Shown: positions 27,341 through 35,586 of the stretch, one piece after another
Numbering within the stretch: the stretch's first letter is position 1
Layout of the letters: each line of letters begins with the position of its first letter
Virus record (IMG/VR): IMGVR_UViG_3300042923_001772
Span: 1 to 49,059 of that record
Origin: a virus
Length of the DNA stretch: 49,059 bases
Direction: 5' to 3' (one strand)
Notes under the pieces: generated by a model
Seen by the model: the letters and a program-made list of their open reading frames with translations, nothing else
Database searches by the model: none
What the model was told of the DNA's origin: nothing
Program-made: the position numbers and the translations under genes

Positions 27341-28579
27341 CTAATCAGCCTTTACTTCCGGCAGATCACTGTATCGAATTTCAGAACCATCTCTTAAAAG
27401 ATATACACCATCATCATTTCCGACTTGCTCTATATACCTTTTTACAATGACATCACAATACTTTTCATCAAGCTCAATGGTGTAGCAAATGCGCTCTGTC
27501 TGATCACAGGCAATGAGTGTACTTCCTGATCCTCCAAAAGGATCTAGCACGATGCAGTTAGTCAGACTAGAGTTGAGGACCGGATATGCTACCAGTGCTA
27601 CCGGCTTCATGGTTGGATGGTCACCGTTTTTCTTCGGCCTCTCAAATTCCCAGATGGTAGTCTGCTTACGATCGGCATACCAGTTGTGCTTTCCAGACTT
27701 CTTCCAACCAAAAAGAACAGGCTCATGCTGCCATTGATAAGGTGAGCGACCAAGAACAAGCGACTGCTTTTTCCAGATACAAGTACCGGAAAGGTAGAAA
27801 CCTGCTTCAGTGAATGCCTTTCTGAAATTTAAGCCTTCAGTATCCGCATGGAACACATAAATAGAAGCATCCTTCGCCATTACCGCTTCGATGTTCCTAA
27901 ATGCATCAAGCAGAAAAGTATAGAATGCTTCATTTCCCATATTATCGTTTTTAATTTTACCTGCCGTACCTTCATAGTTGACATTATACGGAGGGTCGGT
28001 TACTACAAGATTTGCGAGTTTCCCGTCCATCAGTATTGTGAAAGTACAAGCCTTAGTGGAATCACCGCAAACTAACCTATGCTGGCCAAGCTTCCAGACA
28101 TCGCCTTGCTTGGTGAGTGCAGGCTTTTGCAGTTCGGCATCTACATCGAAGTCATCATCATGAATACCGTCCTTAAGCGAATCTTTAAACAACGCATCAA
28201 GTTCGACAGGTTCAAAGCCGGTTAGGGACACATCAAAGTCTGCTCCCTGTAAATCTGTAATGAGGAGAGCAAGCTTATCCTTATCCCAATCACCGCTGAT
28301 TTTGTTGAGGGCAATATTGAGGGCTTTCTCTTTTTCCTCATCCATTTCAATAACCACACACTCAACTTCGGTGATGCCCATATCAAGTAGCACCTTCAAA
28401 CGTTGATGACCACCTACAACATGAGATGTGGTCTTATTCCATATAACGGGTTCAACATAGCCAAACTGCTCGATGGAGCGTTTCAATTTCTCGAATTCCG
28501 GATCGCCAGGTTTTAAATCTTTACGAGGATTGTAATCGGCCGGGATCAACAGTTCAGTTTTCAGTTTTTCTATCTGCAT
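27341..28579 (-). CDS. ParB-domain DNA methyltransferase
   Basis: A 412-residue fusion. Residues 1-100 are a ParB/sulfiredoxin-like nuclease domain (NPRKDLKPGDPEFEKLKRSIEQFGYVEPVIW, GGHQRLKVL). The rest is an N6-adenine or N4-cytosine methyltransferase with the catalytic DPPYNVNYEGT near residue 196 and the AdoMet-binding DPFGGSGSTLIAC near 350, i.e. catalytic motif before binding motif, as in beta-type enzymes. HPTMKPVALV is also typical. It probably modifies phage DNA to evade host restriction or mark it for packaging. Its place between the terminase subunit genes supports a packaging or protection role. No cognate nuclease is adjacent, so it appears to be an orphan enzyme. Confidence 0.92.
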   Translation of the reverse strand: MQIEKLKTELLIPADYNPRKDLKPGDPEFEKLKRSIEQFGYVEPVIWNKTTSHVVGGHQRLKVLLDMGITEVECVVIEMDEEKEKALNIALNKISGDWDKDKLALLITDLQGADFDVSLTGFEPVELDALFKDSLKDGIHDDDFDVDAELQKPALTKQGDVWKLGQHRLVCGDSTKACTFTILMDGKLANLVVTDPPYNVNYEGTAGKIKNDNMGNEAFYTFLLDAFRNIEAVMAKDASIYVFHADTEGLNFRKAFTEAGFYLSGTCIWKKQSLVLGRSPYQWQHEPVLFGWKKSGKHNWYADRKQTTIWEFERPKKNGDHPTMKPVALVAYPVLNSSLTNCIVLDPFGGSGSTLIACDQTERICYTIELDEKYCDVIVKRYIEQVGNDDGVYLLRDGSEIRYSDLPEVKAD

Positions 28580-28602
28580 ATCGTAATCTCCCTTAAACTA
28601 TT

Positions 28603-29154
28603 TTATATTCCTTTCCTAGCAGTAAGTAACCGCTCCATCACATCATCCTGAGGATTAGCGCCACTGTATTCACCGGTGCAGTTTTCTTTGACGATCTGAA
28701 AAATCTCCATCCACAACCGATTGGTTTGGTTCATATAATTCTGACCCATCGCCACATAAGGACTTTGAATTGCATTACCCGTAGTAGGGTGTTTTGCTAA
28801 AAAGCCATATTCAGTTACAGCTTCTTCACATTGAACCCAACGAGCCACGCTCATTGCGTAGCGTTCTAACAACTGTGGTGATACGAGGACTGCACAACCG
28901 CGTTCGTTAAGCCACTTCCATGTGTTTCTGTAGATTTCTCCAGCCACCAGTGCTTTACCATCTTTTTGTATAGCTTCAAGCATTTTATTTGGCTCAGGCA
29001 TTTCAAGTCCTTTTAGATCTGCCGTATCCTTAAATTCCATCACTGTTAGCTTCCTGCCACCGGGATTGCCTTCGGCGATTTTGTCAGCCAAGGGCTTCTT
29101 TTTCGCGCCTGCACCTACACGAGCACCTCCTCGATTTGTACCGTCTTTAGCCAT
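28603..29154 (-). CDS. terS: Terminase small subunit, P27 family
   Basis: A 183-residue DNA-recognition subunit. The basic N-terminus (RGGARVGAGAKKKPLADKIAEGNPGGRKL) and LVSPQLLERYAMSVARWVQCEEAVTEYGFLAKHPTTGNAIQSPYVAM (in pieces) match the P27 family, in which P.TGN...SP is characteristic. It binds the packaging start on phage DNA and recruits the large subunit. Unusually, four genes (methyltransferase, virulence-type, DUF4314, DUF5049) separate it from terL. Confidence 0.92.
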   Translation of the reverse strand: MAKDGTNRGGARVGAGAKKKPLADKIAEGNPGGRKLTVMEFKDTADLKGLEMPEPNKMLEAIQKDGKALVAGEIYRNTWKWLNERGCAVLVSPQLLERYAMSVARWVQCEEAVTEYGFLAKHPTTGNAIQSPYVAMGQNYMNQTNRLWMEIFQIVKENCTGEYSGANPQDDVMERLLTARKGI

Positions 29155-29249
29155 ATGTTCACCTCACTTTGCAGGGCATGGGCTATTCCCTTGTTTGAAA
29201 CCGCGTTTTTGTACGCGTTGCCCCACGCCGCTGTCCACTTTAAAGAGTT

Positions 29250-29618
29250 TCAGAGATTTGATCTCCCCCACCGGCCACCGCTCTCGGCAGTGATTCGAGA
29301 GTGACAGGATTTGCAAAGAGCCATGAGATTGCTCTTTTCATTGCCACCGCCTTTGGATAGAGGAAGTATGTGGTGTACCTCTTCAGCCGGAGTGAGTTTC
29401 CCTTGCTTCTCACACTCCTCACAAAGAGGATGCGACTTGATGTAGCGGTCACGGATACGCTTCCAAGCACGACCGTATCGTTTGTTGGATGTAGGGTCGC
29501 GTTCAAACTGGTTGTAGTGTTTATCCATTACTTTTTGATGCTCGGCACAGTATTGCTCGCGTACAGCAAGCCGACCGCAGCCGGGATAAGCACAAGGACG
29601 CTTTGGTTTATAGGGCAT
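29250..29618 (-). CDS. HNH endonuclease (packaging-associated)
   Basis: A 122-residue nuclease. It has an N-terminal zinc-binding stretch (CAYPGCGRLAVREQYCAEH), then RYGRAWKRIRDRYIKSHPLCEECEKQGKLTPAEEVHHILPLSKGG (in pieces) and NLMALCKSCHSRIT. The VHHI histidine pair, the Asn and the second CxxC form an HNH motif. Family members next to terminase genes help cut concatemers at the packaging site. It is probably the first gene of the late transcript: the terminator at 29646-29677 and a promoter lie directly upstream. Confidence 0.92.
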   Translation of the reverse strand: MPYKPKRPCAYPGCGRLAVREQYCAEHQKVMDKHYNQFERDPTSNKRYGRAWKRIRDRYIKSHPLCEECEKQGKLTPAEEVHHILPLSKGGGNEKSNLMALCKSCHSRITAESGGRWGRSNL

Positions 29619-29645
29619 TGGTTCACCTCACTTTCAGAGCATAAC

Positions 29646-29677
29646 AAAAGCCACCATAGGATCTCTCCTGCGGTGGC
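29646..29677 (-). terminator. Terminator just downstream of the late promoter
   Basis: Minus strand: GCCACC and GGTGGC with an inner AGGA/TCCT pairing, running into TTTTGTT. It starts about 20 bases after the expected start of the promoter at 29703-29730 and would leave a short RNA of about 50 nt unless transcription is antiterminated. Confidence 0.75.
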
Positions 29678-29702
29678 CTGTGTCTACACTTTCTATAATA
29701 CC

Positions 29703-29730
29703 ATTATACTATATTCTAGAATAACCTCAA
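29703..29730 (-). promoter_or_regulatory. Putative late promoter with palindromic operator
   Basis: Minus strand: TTGAGG (29730-29725), a 16-base spacer and a perfect TATAAT (29708-29703). The spacer contains TATTCTAGAATA (29712-29723), a perfect 12-base palindrome suited to a dimeric regulator. It abuts the stop codon of the ArpU-like gene and faces the HNH/terminase genes. Confidence 0.65.
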
Positions 29731-29737
29731 CTCTCCT

Positions 29738-30154
29738 TTACTCTCCACTTGCTTTGACCACAACTCTCTTCAAAGCCCTATCACGCATTCGGTAAGTATG
29801 CTGGATGCTGTAGCCCATCTTGATAGCTACTTCCTCCCAGGTACAACCGCAAAGGAAACGAAGCTCAAGTAACGTCTGGTATTCCTTATTGTCTACGGCT
29901 TTGATACTAGCAACAATCTGCCGCTTAATGTTAATTAACCGATGAATGTCACGGTCAATTTCCGTTTGAAGGTCCACGATCTTTGCAACGGCATCTGCCA
30001 TAGAAGATATGCTATGGTTAGGATTGCGAGGCATATCAGTGATGGTAGATGTGCATTTCATGGCCAGTTCATTTAAGGAAGCAATCTGTTCAAGCTTGCT
30101 GTCGATGCGAAGATCCAACCGGTATGCTTGGCTTAGGAAATCTAAGGCAGTCAT
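29738..30154 (-). CDS. ArpU/RinA-like late transcription regulator
   Basis: A 138-residue protein with the DUF1492/ArpU pattern: TALDFLSQAYRLDLRIDSKLEQIASLNELA, coiled-coil middle (VDLQTEIDRDIHRLINIKRQI), then a sigma-region-4-like helix-turn-helix LLELRFLCGCTWEEVAIKMGYSIQHTYRMRDRALKRV (in pieces). Such proteins activate phage late genes, and here the gene ends eight bases from a promoter with a palindrome in its spacer. The open frame begins at 30175, but the ATG at 30154 has GGAGGTG at the right distance. It belongs to the early operon and would link replication to late expression. Confidence 0.82.
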   Translation of the reverse strand: MTALDFLSQAYRLDLRIDSKLEQIASLNELAMKCTSTITDMPRNPNHSISSMADAVAKIVDLQTEIDRDIHRLINIKRQIVASIKAVDNKEYQTLLELRFLCGCTWEEVAIKMGYSIQHTYRMRDRALKRVVVKASGE

Positions 30155-30155
30155 A

Positions 30156-30437
30156 TTAGCCCACCTCCATTTCACGAATCTGTTTTAATAGGACATCACC
30201 ATCCAGAGCAGTGAGTTCCCCAAACCAACCGGATCGGAAAAAGCGTTCTACACCATCCCGCTCTCCTTCATTCTTAATGATTTTATTTCTTAGAGCAATC
30301 TTTCGAATATCCTTTTTTGCTTCCTCAGTATCAAGATCCGGCGTATGTGGATGGTGCTTTAAGAAATGAATTGCTTCCCGGTAGTCCTTGACTGCCTGTA
30401 TAATAATCGCATTTGCTAAAGCTTCATATGGTTTCAT
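30156..30437 (-). CDS. Conserved-type phage protein of unknown function (93 aa)
   Basis: A helical, charged protein: YEALANAIIIQAVKDYREAIHFLKHHPHTPDLDTEEAKKDIRKIALRN then a short FFRSGWFGELTALDGDVLLKQIREM. The last block (F.SGWF..LT.LDG..L...I) recurs in small clostridial phage proteins found just before ArpU-like genes. Function unknown. It ends one base before the ArpU-like start codon, so they are coupled. Confidence 0.72.
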   Translation of the reverse strand: MKPYEALANAIIIQAVKDYREAIHFLKHHPHTPDLDTEEAKKDIRKIALRNKIIKNEGERDGVERFFRSGWFGELTALDGDVLLKQIREMEVG

Positions 30438-30485
30438 AATCGTACCTCCAAATTATTATTTCTCTCGGATTGGCACGGATTGTCT

Positions 30486-31859
30486 TTATTTGACTCTGAT
30501 TTGCAGATCAGCTTTGACAGCTTCGATAAGCGCCGACTGGCTTCTATCCTTTAAGGAAAGTGCCCTCAAGATACGCTCATCAATAGTGCCTTTGGTAACG
30601 ATGTGCTGCACCACAACCGTTTCAGCTGTTTGGCCCTGACGCCAGAGCCTAGCATTTGTTTGTTGATATAATTCTAATGACCAAGTAAGACCGAACCACA
30701 CAATACAAGAGCCACCTGCTTGAAGATTTAAACCATGTCCTGCAGATGCAGGATGAATTAAACCGACTGGTATTTCTTTGTTGTTCCACTTTCGAATACT
30801 TTCAGCAGTATCCAGCTTAGAAAATGGAACCTTAATGTTTTGAAGCTTTTCTACGATTCTTTCGTAATCATGCTTATACCAATAGGCCACAAGTATCGAC
30901 TTTCCGGCAGCTGCTTCAATAATGTCCTCTAAAGCATCCAACTTTTGATTATGAATAGTTTGAGTTTCTCCACTATCTTTATAAATGGCACCATTAGCCA
31001 TCTGGCAGAGCTTGTTGGAAAGTGCTGCAGCATTTGCAGCTGTAACCTCACCACCAGGAAGCTCAAGTATAAGATCTCTTGCTAATTCATCATAGCGTTC
31101 TGCCTCTTTTTCAGAAAGCACAACTGTGTATTCACTACTAACCAGTTCTGGCATCTTAAGATAGTCCGTAGATTTCATAGATATTGTAATATCAGAAATT
31201 TTCTTATAGATACATTTCTCTGCTCCAGGAAGAGGCTTGTAACTGTAAATGATCTGCCCATTTCTCTTATCCGGCATGAAGTAGTTGTTACGAAATGCAG
31301 TTATGAACCTTCCAAGCCTTACACCCATGTCAAGCAATTTAAACTCAGCCCATAGATCCATTAAGCCATTGCTGCTTGGTGTTCCCGTCATTCCAATGAT
31401 GCGCTTTACTCTAGGGCGTACCTTCATAAAAGACTTAAAGCGCTTGGCCTGATGATTTTTGAAGGAAGAAAGCTCATCAATTATAACTGTATCGAAATCA
31501 AACACAAGTCCACTCTCGTCAATGAGCCAGGAAAGATTCTCACGATTAATTACATAGATATCGGCTTGGACCTTTAACGCTTGCAACCGTTCAGAAACGC
31601 TTCCTACTGCAACAGAAACGATCAGGTCAGTTAGATGATCCCATTTTTCAATTTCAGCAGGCCAGGTATCTCTTGCTACTCGAAGAGGTGCTACTACTAA
31701 CACTTTATGGGCATCGAAGAAATCAAATAGCAGGTTATTTATTGCAGTAAGAGCGATACTTGTTTTTCCTAAACCCATATCAAGCAGTACTGCTGACACC
31801 GGACGAGATTCGATATAACTGATTGCGTACTTCTGATAATCATGAGGATTGTACTGCAT
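30486..31859 (-). CDS. SNF2-type DEAD/DEAH helicase
   Basis: A 457-residue superfamily 2 ATPase. Walker A is LDMGLGKT (about residues 27-34), the Walker B equivalent is VIIDELSSFKNHQAKRFK (about 125), motif III is MTGTPSSNGLMDLWAEF, and motifs V-VI are ASAGHGLNLQAGGSCIVWFG and QQTNARLWRQGQT near residue 400. It is typical of phage replication modules, where it is encoded beside a VRR-NUC nuclease, and probably remodels protein-DNA complexes or forks. It overlaps the VRR-NUC gene by 20 bases. Confidence 0.92.
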   Translation of the reverse strand: MQYNPHDYQKYAISYIESRPVSAVLLDMGLGKTSIALTAINNLLFDFFDAHKVLVVAPLRVARDTWPAEIEKWDHLTDLIVSVAVGSVSERLQALKVQADIYVINRENLSWLIDESGLVFDFDTVIIDELSSFKNHQAKRFKSFMKVRPRVKRIIGMTGTPSSNGLMDLWAEFKLLDMGVRLGRFITAFRNNYFMPDKRNGQIIYSYKPLPGAEKCIYKKISDITISMKSTDYLKMPELVSSEYTVVLSEKEAERYDELARDLILELPGGEVTAANAAALSNKLCQMANGAIYKDSGETQTIHNQKLDALEDIIEAAAGKSILVAYWYKHDYERIVEKLQNIKVPFSKLDTAESIRKWNNKEIPVGLIHPASAGHGLNLQAGGSCIVWFGLTWSLELYQQTNARLWRQGQTAETVVVQHIVTKGTIDERILRALSLKDRSQSALIEAVKADLQIRVK

Positions 31860-32121
31860 CTAAAATCCCTCCAATCTGACTCTCGTCGTCTAGTACAAAA
31901 ACTAAAAAGCCTAATCCTCTAAGCAATTTGTGTCTTGCCATCTGTAAAGGGCGTGGGCGTTTACCAGGGGACTTTACTTCCACAAAAGTAATAATCCCAC
32001 CAGGTATTAGAACGATTCTATCCGGCATACCATCAAAACCCGGAGATACAAACTTCAGTGCCAGCCCGCCACGCTTTTTTACTTCCAAAGTTAACTTCTT
32101 TTCTATTTCTTTTTCTCTCAT
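31840..32121 (-). CDS. VRR-NUC domain nuclease
   Basis: A 93-residue stand-alone VRR-NUC protein of the PD-(D/E)XK superfamily. GGLALKFVSPGFDGMPDRIVLIPGGIITFVEVKSPGKRPRPLQ (in pieces) has the active-site Asp in MPDRI and the ExK in VEVK. Family members cut DNA structures such as junctions. Start choice: the frame opens at a TTG (32142), but the ATG at 32121 has GGAGA seven bases upstream. It lies downstream of a repeat-rich block that may be the origin. Confidence 0.9.
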   Translation of the reverse strand: MREKEIEKKLTLEVKKRGGLALKFVSPGFDGMPDRIVLIPGGIITFVEVKSPGKRPRPLQMARHKLLRGLGFLVFVLDDESQIGGILDAVQSS

Positions 32122-32143
32122 CGCTATATCTCCATCAATCAAT

Positions 32144-32278
32144 GGTGCAGGTCGGTGAAGGTCATAGCATAAACCCCCTATAGGCTATTTTTTTACTAAA
32201 TTTCCTCTATAGAGACTTTTTATATAGGACCTTCATCGACTTGCACCTTTTTGTTTTATGCAGGTCGGTGCACGTCAG
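32144..32278. repeat. Iteron-like repeats around an AT-rich core, candidate replication origin
   Basis: Block 1 is GGTGCAGGTCGGTGAAGGT (32144-32162), a tandem pair of the 10-mer GGTGNAGGTC. Block 2 (32229-32247) is the inverted copy, differing at two positions of 19. Block 3 (32259-32278), TGCAGGTCGGTGCACGTCAG, is in the same orientation as block 1. Between blocks 1 and 2 lie 66 bases that are AT-rich and contain CTATAGG and CTCTATAGAG palindromes. It sits between the VRR-NUC and primase/helicase genes. Confidence 0.5.
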
Positions 32279-34527
32279 TTCAGAAAATCTTCTTCTTTTA
32301 AGTGCACGCCATAAATGAAAACTCCATTCTTTGTCTTTTTGCGTTCAAACCCAGCTGCCTCCAAAGCAGTGTAAAAATCGGTTGTGCTTCTTGTGTACTC
32401 GCCGTTACGCCCACAATGTGCACGGTATTCCTGATAAAACTCACCGGATTTTTGCTGGTATGTTTTATCCACTTCGCAGCAATCTTCTAAAAAGGAAGCA
32501 AGCCAGTCATTATTTTCTCTGTACGCTTCAATAGCCTCCTGAACACATGCTGGAACACTGAAATGGTAGTTAGCCTCAATAGCTTTCTTTGCACCTTCGA
32601 TGATCCAGCTCATAATGTACGAGCCTGCATTCTTAACAAGGTAGTCGGCATAGTTTTTGATGTCACTTTTATTCTCAATTCTTGCATTAAAGGGAATGAC
32701 GATGAGACGTCTCCAGGTGCCATCATCATTGGCACCGACTCTCGGAAGATGATTCGTATAAAGCACCAGTGTATGAGAAGGCTCAAACTTGAACGGGTCC
32801 TTATACTTTTTCTCAGCTTCGATTTCATCCGTAGAGCTAAGCTGTTTAACAATTGAAGTGTTCAGGCGCATGCCCTCTTCAAGCTCGGATGCAATAATGA
32901 GGCGTTTGCCTTTAAGCTCTGCCATTTCAGGTTTTACGTTTCTGCGGCAACCTACTGTAAGTGTATCTGCTGAGATAGCACCGCTGTAGGAGCCAAGCAC
33001 TCTTGAGATGCTGTTCCAGAAGGTTGATTTACCATTGCGACCTCCTCCATAAGCGATGATAATAGCTTCGAGATAGACTTTACCGATTGCAGAAAGGCCA
33101 ACAATCTGCTGTACGTAATCAATCAACTTCTGATCATTACAAAAGAAGGTATTCAGAGCCTCTAACCAAATTTGCTCACCCTTATCTCCTGGAGAAGCGG
33201 TTGTTTGCTTTGTAATATAATCCACTGCATCCGGAGCACGACCACCGGCCAGACCCTTACGAAGATCAAAAGTAACACCCGGCGTATTAAGTAGGAATTC
33301 ATCCTTATCTAAATCGCTCACCTTGATTTCCAGCATAGGCTTTGCTGCTTGTAATGCTGAAATGACATACTTCATATCCCTGCGCTTCATTACAAAAGCT
33401 CTATAGGCAACAGCCGACTGATACTTCTTAAACGCCTTTAATGGTTCTCCTGAAAGTGAAGCTTCATACTTTTTACCGCCAGCAAGAATAGCTTCTTCCT
33501 TTTCACCCAAAGCAACTAATGCATTCAAGGCGCTTTCCACCTCATCGAGGGCATCTTGAAGCTGTAAATCGAGGAACTCTTCCATTGCACCAACCGACTG
33601 TTGCCTTGATTCCATCCAATACTCACCGTTAAAACGAAGATAATCAGTAGCATCGGTGTAGCAGAGCTCATTACCATATTCACGAGTCAGCACCTTTGCC
33701 TGACCAATATCAGAAAAGTCAGAAGGTCTGAGCGTGTCAAAGTCGGCATTATAGTCATTAGGAGGAACATACCCATCCTGGCCTTGAACCTTCCTAGCAA
33801 ACTTGATAGCACTATTCCAGATTGCTGTAAGTTCTTCGTCATCCAAAGGTGGATCGCACTTCCTTGCTTCTTCCAGAAAAATTTCATGAGCTTTATCTGT
33901 GCTGCCGTATCTCTTTACAACGCGACCAGCAAAACGAGACAGAGTATTATTACGTTGACCTTCAGGTATTGAGTTGCTGTAACCTGAGTTTGTAGGTGCA
34001 GGAACATTCTCCACCAACTCATCAATAGTGAGCCAACCTTCATGCCAGATAACATCGCCGGTATCAGCCCCATAAATGAAACGCGCTGCATCCAGAGCGT
34101 TATCATCAAAGAACGGAAACTGAGCTTGGATAGCTCTTTTCATAGCCACATATCTTTCCGCATCTGTTATCTCTTCTATAGCAAAGTAAACATGGAACTT
34201 GGGTCTTGCTACCTTTCCATCCTTAGAAAGCATGTTATGGCGGCTGGGAGCAATTCCATATGAAACATCCATATAAAACTCATCCAAAGCCTCTGGGGTT
34301 ATCCACTCATCCGGATTTTCGGTGTGATCATTATCGCAATCCATCACGATAACATCAGACTTTAAGAAATTATCTGCGCTACGGTAGTTGTTCTTATATT
34401 CAGCACAGACGTGGTCGAGTTTCACTGCTTCCTTTAGTTCATCTTCCGTGGTAACAAGTCTTTTATTTGGATAGAGGCAGTTCTTCTGATTACCGACACA
34501 GTTTGCAGTACAAATTGTTAGTTGCAT
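32275..34527 (-). CDS. Phage primase/helicase (P4-type C-terminal domain)
   Basis: A 750-residue replication protein. The N-terminal part (about residues 50-240) looks like an archaeo-eukaryotic primase-type domain: SDVIVMDCDNDHTENPDEW, ARPKFHVYFAIEEI and AARFIYGADTGD. A primase C-terminal helical segment follows (NNTLSRFAGRVVKRYGSTDKAHEIFLEEA). The helicase part has Walker A IAYGGGRNGKSTFWN (about residue 495), IIASELEEG and VLYTNHLPRVGANDDGTWRRLIVIPFNA (in pieces), as in D5/P4-like superfamily 3 helicases. The C-terminal 90 residues resemble the DNA-binding tail of that family. It overlaps the upstream gene by 10 bases and is followed by the iteron block. Confidence 0.92.
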   Translation of the reverse strand: MQLTICTANCVGNQKNCLYPNKRLVTTEDELKEAVKLDHVCAEYKNNYRSADNFLKSDVIVMDCDNDHTENPDEWITPEALDEFYMDVSYGIAPSRHNMLSKDGKVARPKFHVYFAIEEITDAERYVAMKRAIQAQFPFFDDNALDAARFIYGADTGDVIWHEGWLTIDELVENVPAPTNSGYSNSIPEGQRNNTLSRFAGRVVKRYGSTDKAHEIFLEEARKCDPPLDDEELTAIWNSAIKFARKVQGQDGYVPPNDYNADFDTLRPSDFSDIGQAKVLTREYGNELCYTDATDYLRFNGEYWMESRQQSVGAMEEFLDLQLQDALDEVESALNALVALGEKEEAILAGGKKYEASLSGEPLKAFKKYQSAVAYRAFVMKRRDMKYVISALQAAKPMLEIKVSDLDKDEFLLNTPGVTFDLRKGLAGGRAPDAVDYITKQTTASPGDKGEQIWLEALNTFFCNDQKLIDYVQQIVGLSAIGKVYLEAIIIAYGGGRNGKSTFWNSISRVLGSYSGAISADTLTVGCRRNVKPEMAELKGKRLIIASELEEGMRLNTSIVKQLSSTDEIEAEKKYKDPFKFEPSHTLVLYTNHLPRVGANDDGTWRRLIVIPFNARIENKSDIKNYADYLVKNAGSYIMSWIIEGAKKAIEANYHFSVPACVQEAIEAYRENNDWLASFLEDCCEVDKTYQQKSGEFYQEYRAHCGRNGEYTRSTTDFYTALEAAGFERKKTKNGVFIYGVHLKEEDFLN

Positions 34528-34979
34528 GTTTCAACCTCCTCCATTTCCTCGGTAAAATAACGAATTATCATGTGCCGCTTCTTCTTTGCTTTATCAATCT
34601 CCATCTGCATACCATTTGTAATGTTCTTACCAAACACCCACAGCTCATCACATTTGCCTAAGAAGACCAAATTCATGAACAGAGCAAGCTCGCGTTCCGC
34701 AGGATCATCTTCTGAAAGATATAAAGGAAAGAGTAGATGAGGAGCAAAGGCAATAGCATTTCTTTTTATAACAGCGAAGCGGCTATAAAGCTTTGCCATT
34801 TCTGTATTTTTCTCTACATCATCCGCAAAAGGTGAGCAGATAAACACAAGCGGCCTGAAGACCTTATCTTCCTTTTTAATGTTTGTCAGCGCCTCGTATG
34901 CGGTAGGGTCGGGATAGCCTTCACTGTTTTTCTTGTCCACTCCGCCGGTACCATATTTACATCTCATCTGTTCGTTCAT
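34518..34979 (-). CDS. DUF7768-like protein (nucleoside deoxyribosyltransferase-like fold)
   Basis: A 153-residue protein. RPLVFICSPFADDVEKNTEMAKLYSRFAVIKRNAIAFAPHLLFPLYL (in pieces), then ERELALFMNLVFLGKCDELWVFG and NGMQMEIDKAKKKRH. The SPF...N...A..Y and DE.WVFG...S.GM..EI patterns recall the DUF4406/DUF7768 group, related to nucleoside 2-deoxyribosyltransferases; activity in phages is unproven. It is the first gene of the leftward early operon, 42 bases after regulon element B, with an ideal AGGAGG. Nucleotide salvage or modification is a guess from the fold. Confidence 0.72.
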   Translation of the reverse strand: MNEQMRCKYGTGGVDKKNSEGYPDPTAYEALTNIKKEDKVFRPLVFICSPFADDVEKNTEMAKLYSRFAVIKRNAIAFAPHLLFPLYLSEDDPAERELALFMNLVFLGKCDELWVFGKNITNGMQMEIDKAKKKRHMIIRYFTEEMEEVETCN

Positions 34980-35020
34980 AAGCGAACCTCCTTATTAAGA
35001 TTCGAGCGGCATAAAAGTCC

Positions 35021-35060
35021 CTCTACCAGTCCCAGGACAGAAACTGCTACTTTGAACGAA
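35021..35060 (-). promoter_or_regulatory. Regulon element B (leftward replication operon)
   Basis: Minus strand: TTCGTTCAAA, 10 bases, CTGTCCTGGGACTGGTAGAG. It differs from the other copies at only a few bases and lies about 42 bases before the DUF7768-like ATG. Confidence 0.7.
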
Positions 35061-35128
35061 TTATTGATTAATTTTTTCGGATGTAAGCGATCCAGATTTC
35101 TACGAGCAAAAATATTTATATTTCTGTA

Positions 35129-35176
35129 TTGACAAAAGGTATGTCCCTGCCTTATAATGAATTCAAACGTAGGGAC
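35129..35176 (+). promoter_or_regulatory. Promoter and operator of the control cassette
   Basis: A perfect TTGACA (35129-35134), an 18-base spacer and a perfect TATAAT (35153-35158). The inverted repeat GTCCCT (35143-35148) and AGGGAC (35171-35176) flanks the -10, and the 8-mer CCTGCCTT occurs twice, at 35146-35153 and 35176-35183. This suits repression, possibly autorepression by the ribbon-helix-helix-like product. Confidence 0.72.
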
Positions 35177-35224
35177 CTGCCTTTCGCAAGTCCATAACAT
35201 TTTAATCTTAAGGAGGAGCATATT

Positions 35225-35572
35225 ATGTCTACAACAGTCAAATTTACTATTTCAGATGAAAACTACGAGGAACTTTGCAATCGCGCAGATGAACACAGAC
35301 TTTCCATTCAAGACTACATTCGCAGAGAATTATTTAGTGAATATAACACAATTACTCCAATGGATGGTGTTAATAAAGCTCTGTCAAATTATTCTAAAGG
35401 CGATACTTTCACAGTTCCTGAACTCTTCGGAGACGCTTGGGACCTTCCTAACGGAGTAGCTGGTCAATTTGGGAAGAAGTTTTTCTCTCTTGTTGAATCT
35501 GAGTACAGCACCAGAATTCGTTTTACTGGTAATTTCAATAGCAAAAAGCATGCAATTTATGAAATACTATAG
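35225..35572 (+). CDS. DUF1413-type protein with ribbon-helix-helix-like N-terminus
   Basis: A 115-residue protein. Residues 1-45 (VKFTISDENYEELCNRADEHRLSIQDYIRREL in outline) follow the strand-helix-helix pattern of ribbon-helix-helix DNA-binding proteins. Residues 55-115 (SKGDTFTVPELFGDAW, LPNGVAGQFGKKFFSLVE, and a final HAIYEIL) match DUF1413, function unknown. It lies between the two divergent early operons, has a near-consensus promoter with an inverted repeat, and has AGGAGG eight bases before the ATG. It is a good candidate for the lysogeny or copy-control regulator of the element. That is inference from position and fold. Confidence 0.78.
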   Translation: MSTTVKFTISDENYEELCNRADEHRLSIQDYIRRELFSEYNTITPMDGVNKALSNYSKGDTFTVPELFGDAWDLPNGVAGQFGKKFFSLVESEYSTRIRFTGNFNSKKHAIYEIL

Positions 35573-35586
35573 TTAGGAGGTACACA

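Noticed and set aside
29370-29795. A 141-codon plus-strand frame across the HNH gene and late promoter
   Set aside because: It runs antisense to a clear HNH gene and through a terminator and promoter, and has no binding site.
34976-35221. An 81-codon minus-strand open frame upstream of the DUF7768-like gene
   Set aside because: It overlaps the near-consensus promoter and operator of the rightward cassette, has no binding site at its start and poor protein character. Only its last 25 codons, over element B, are kept as part of the leader-peptide idea.
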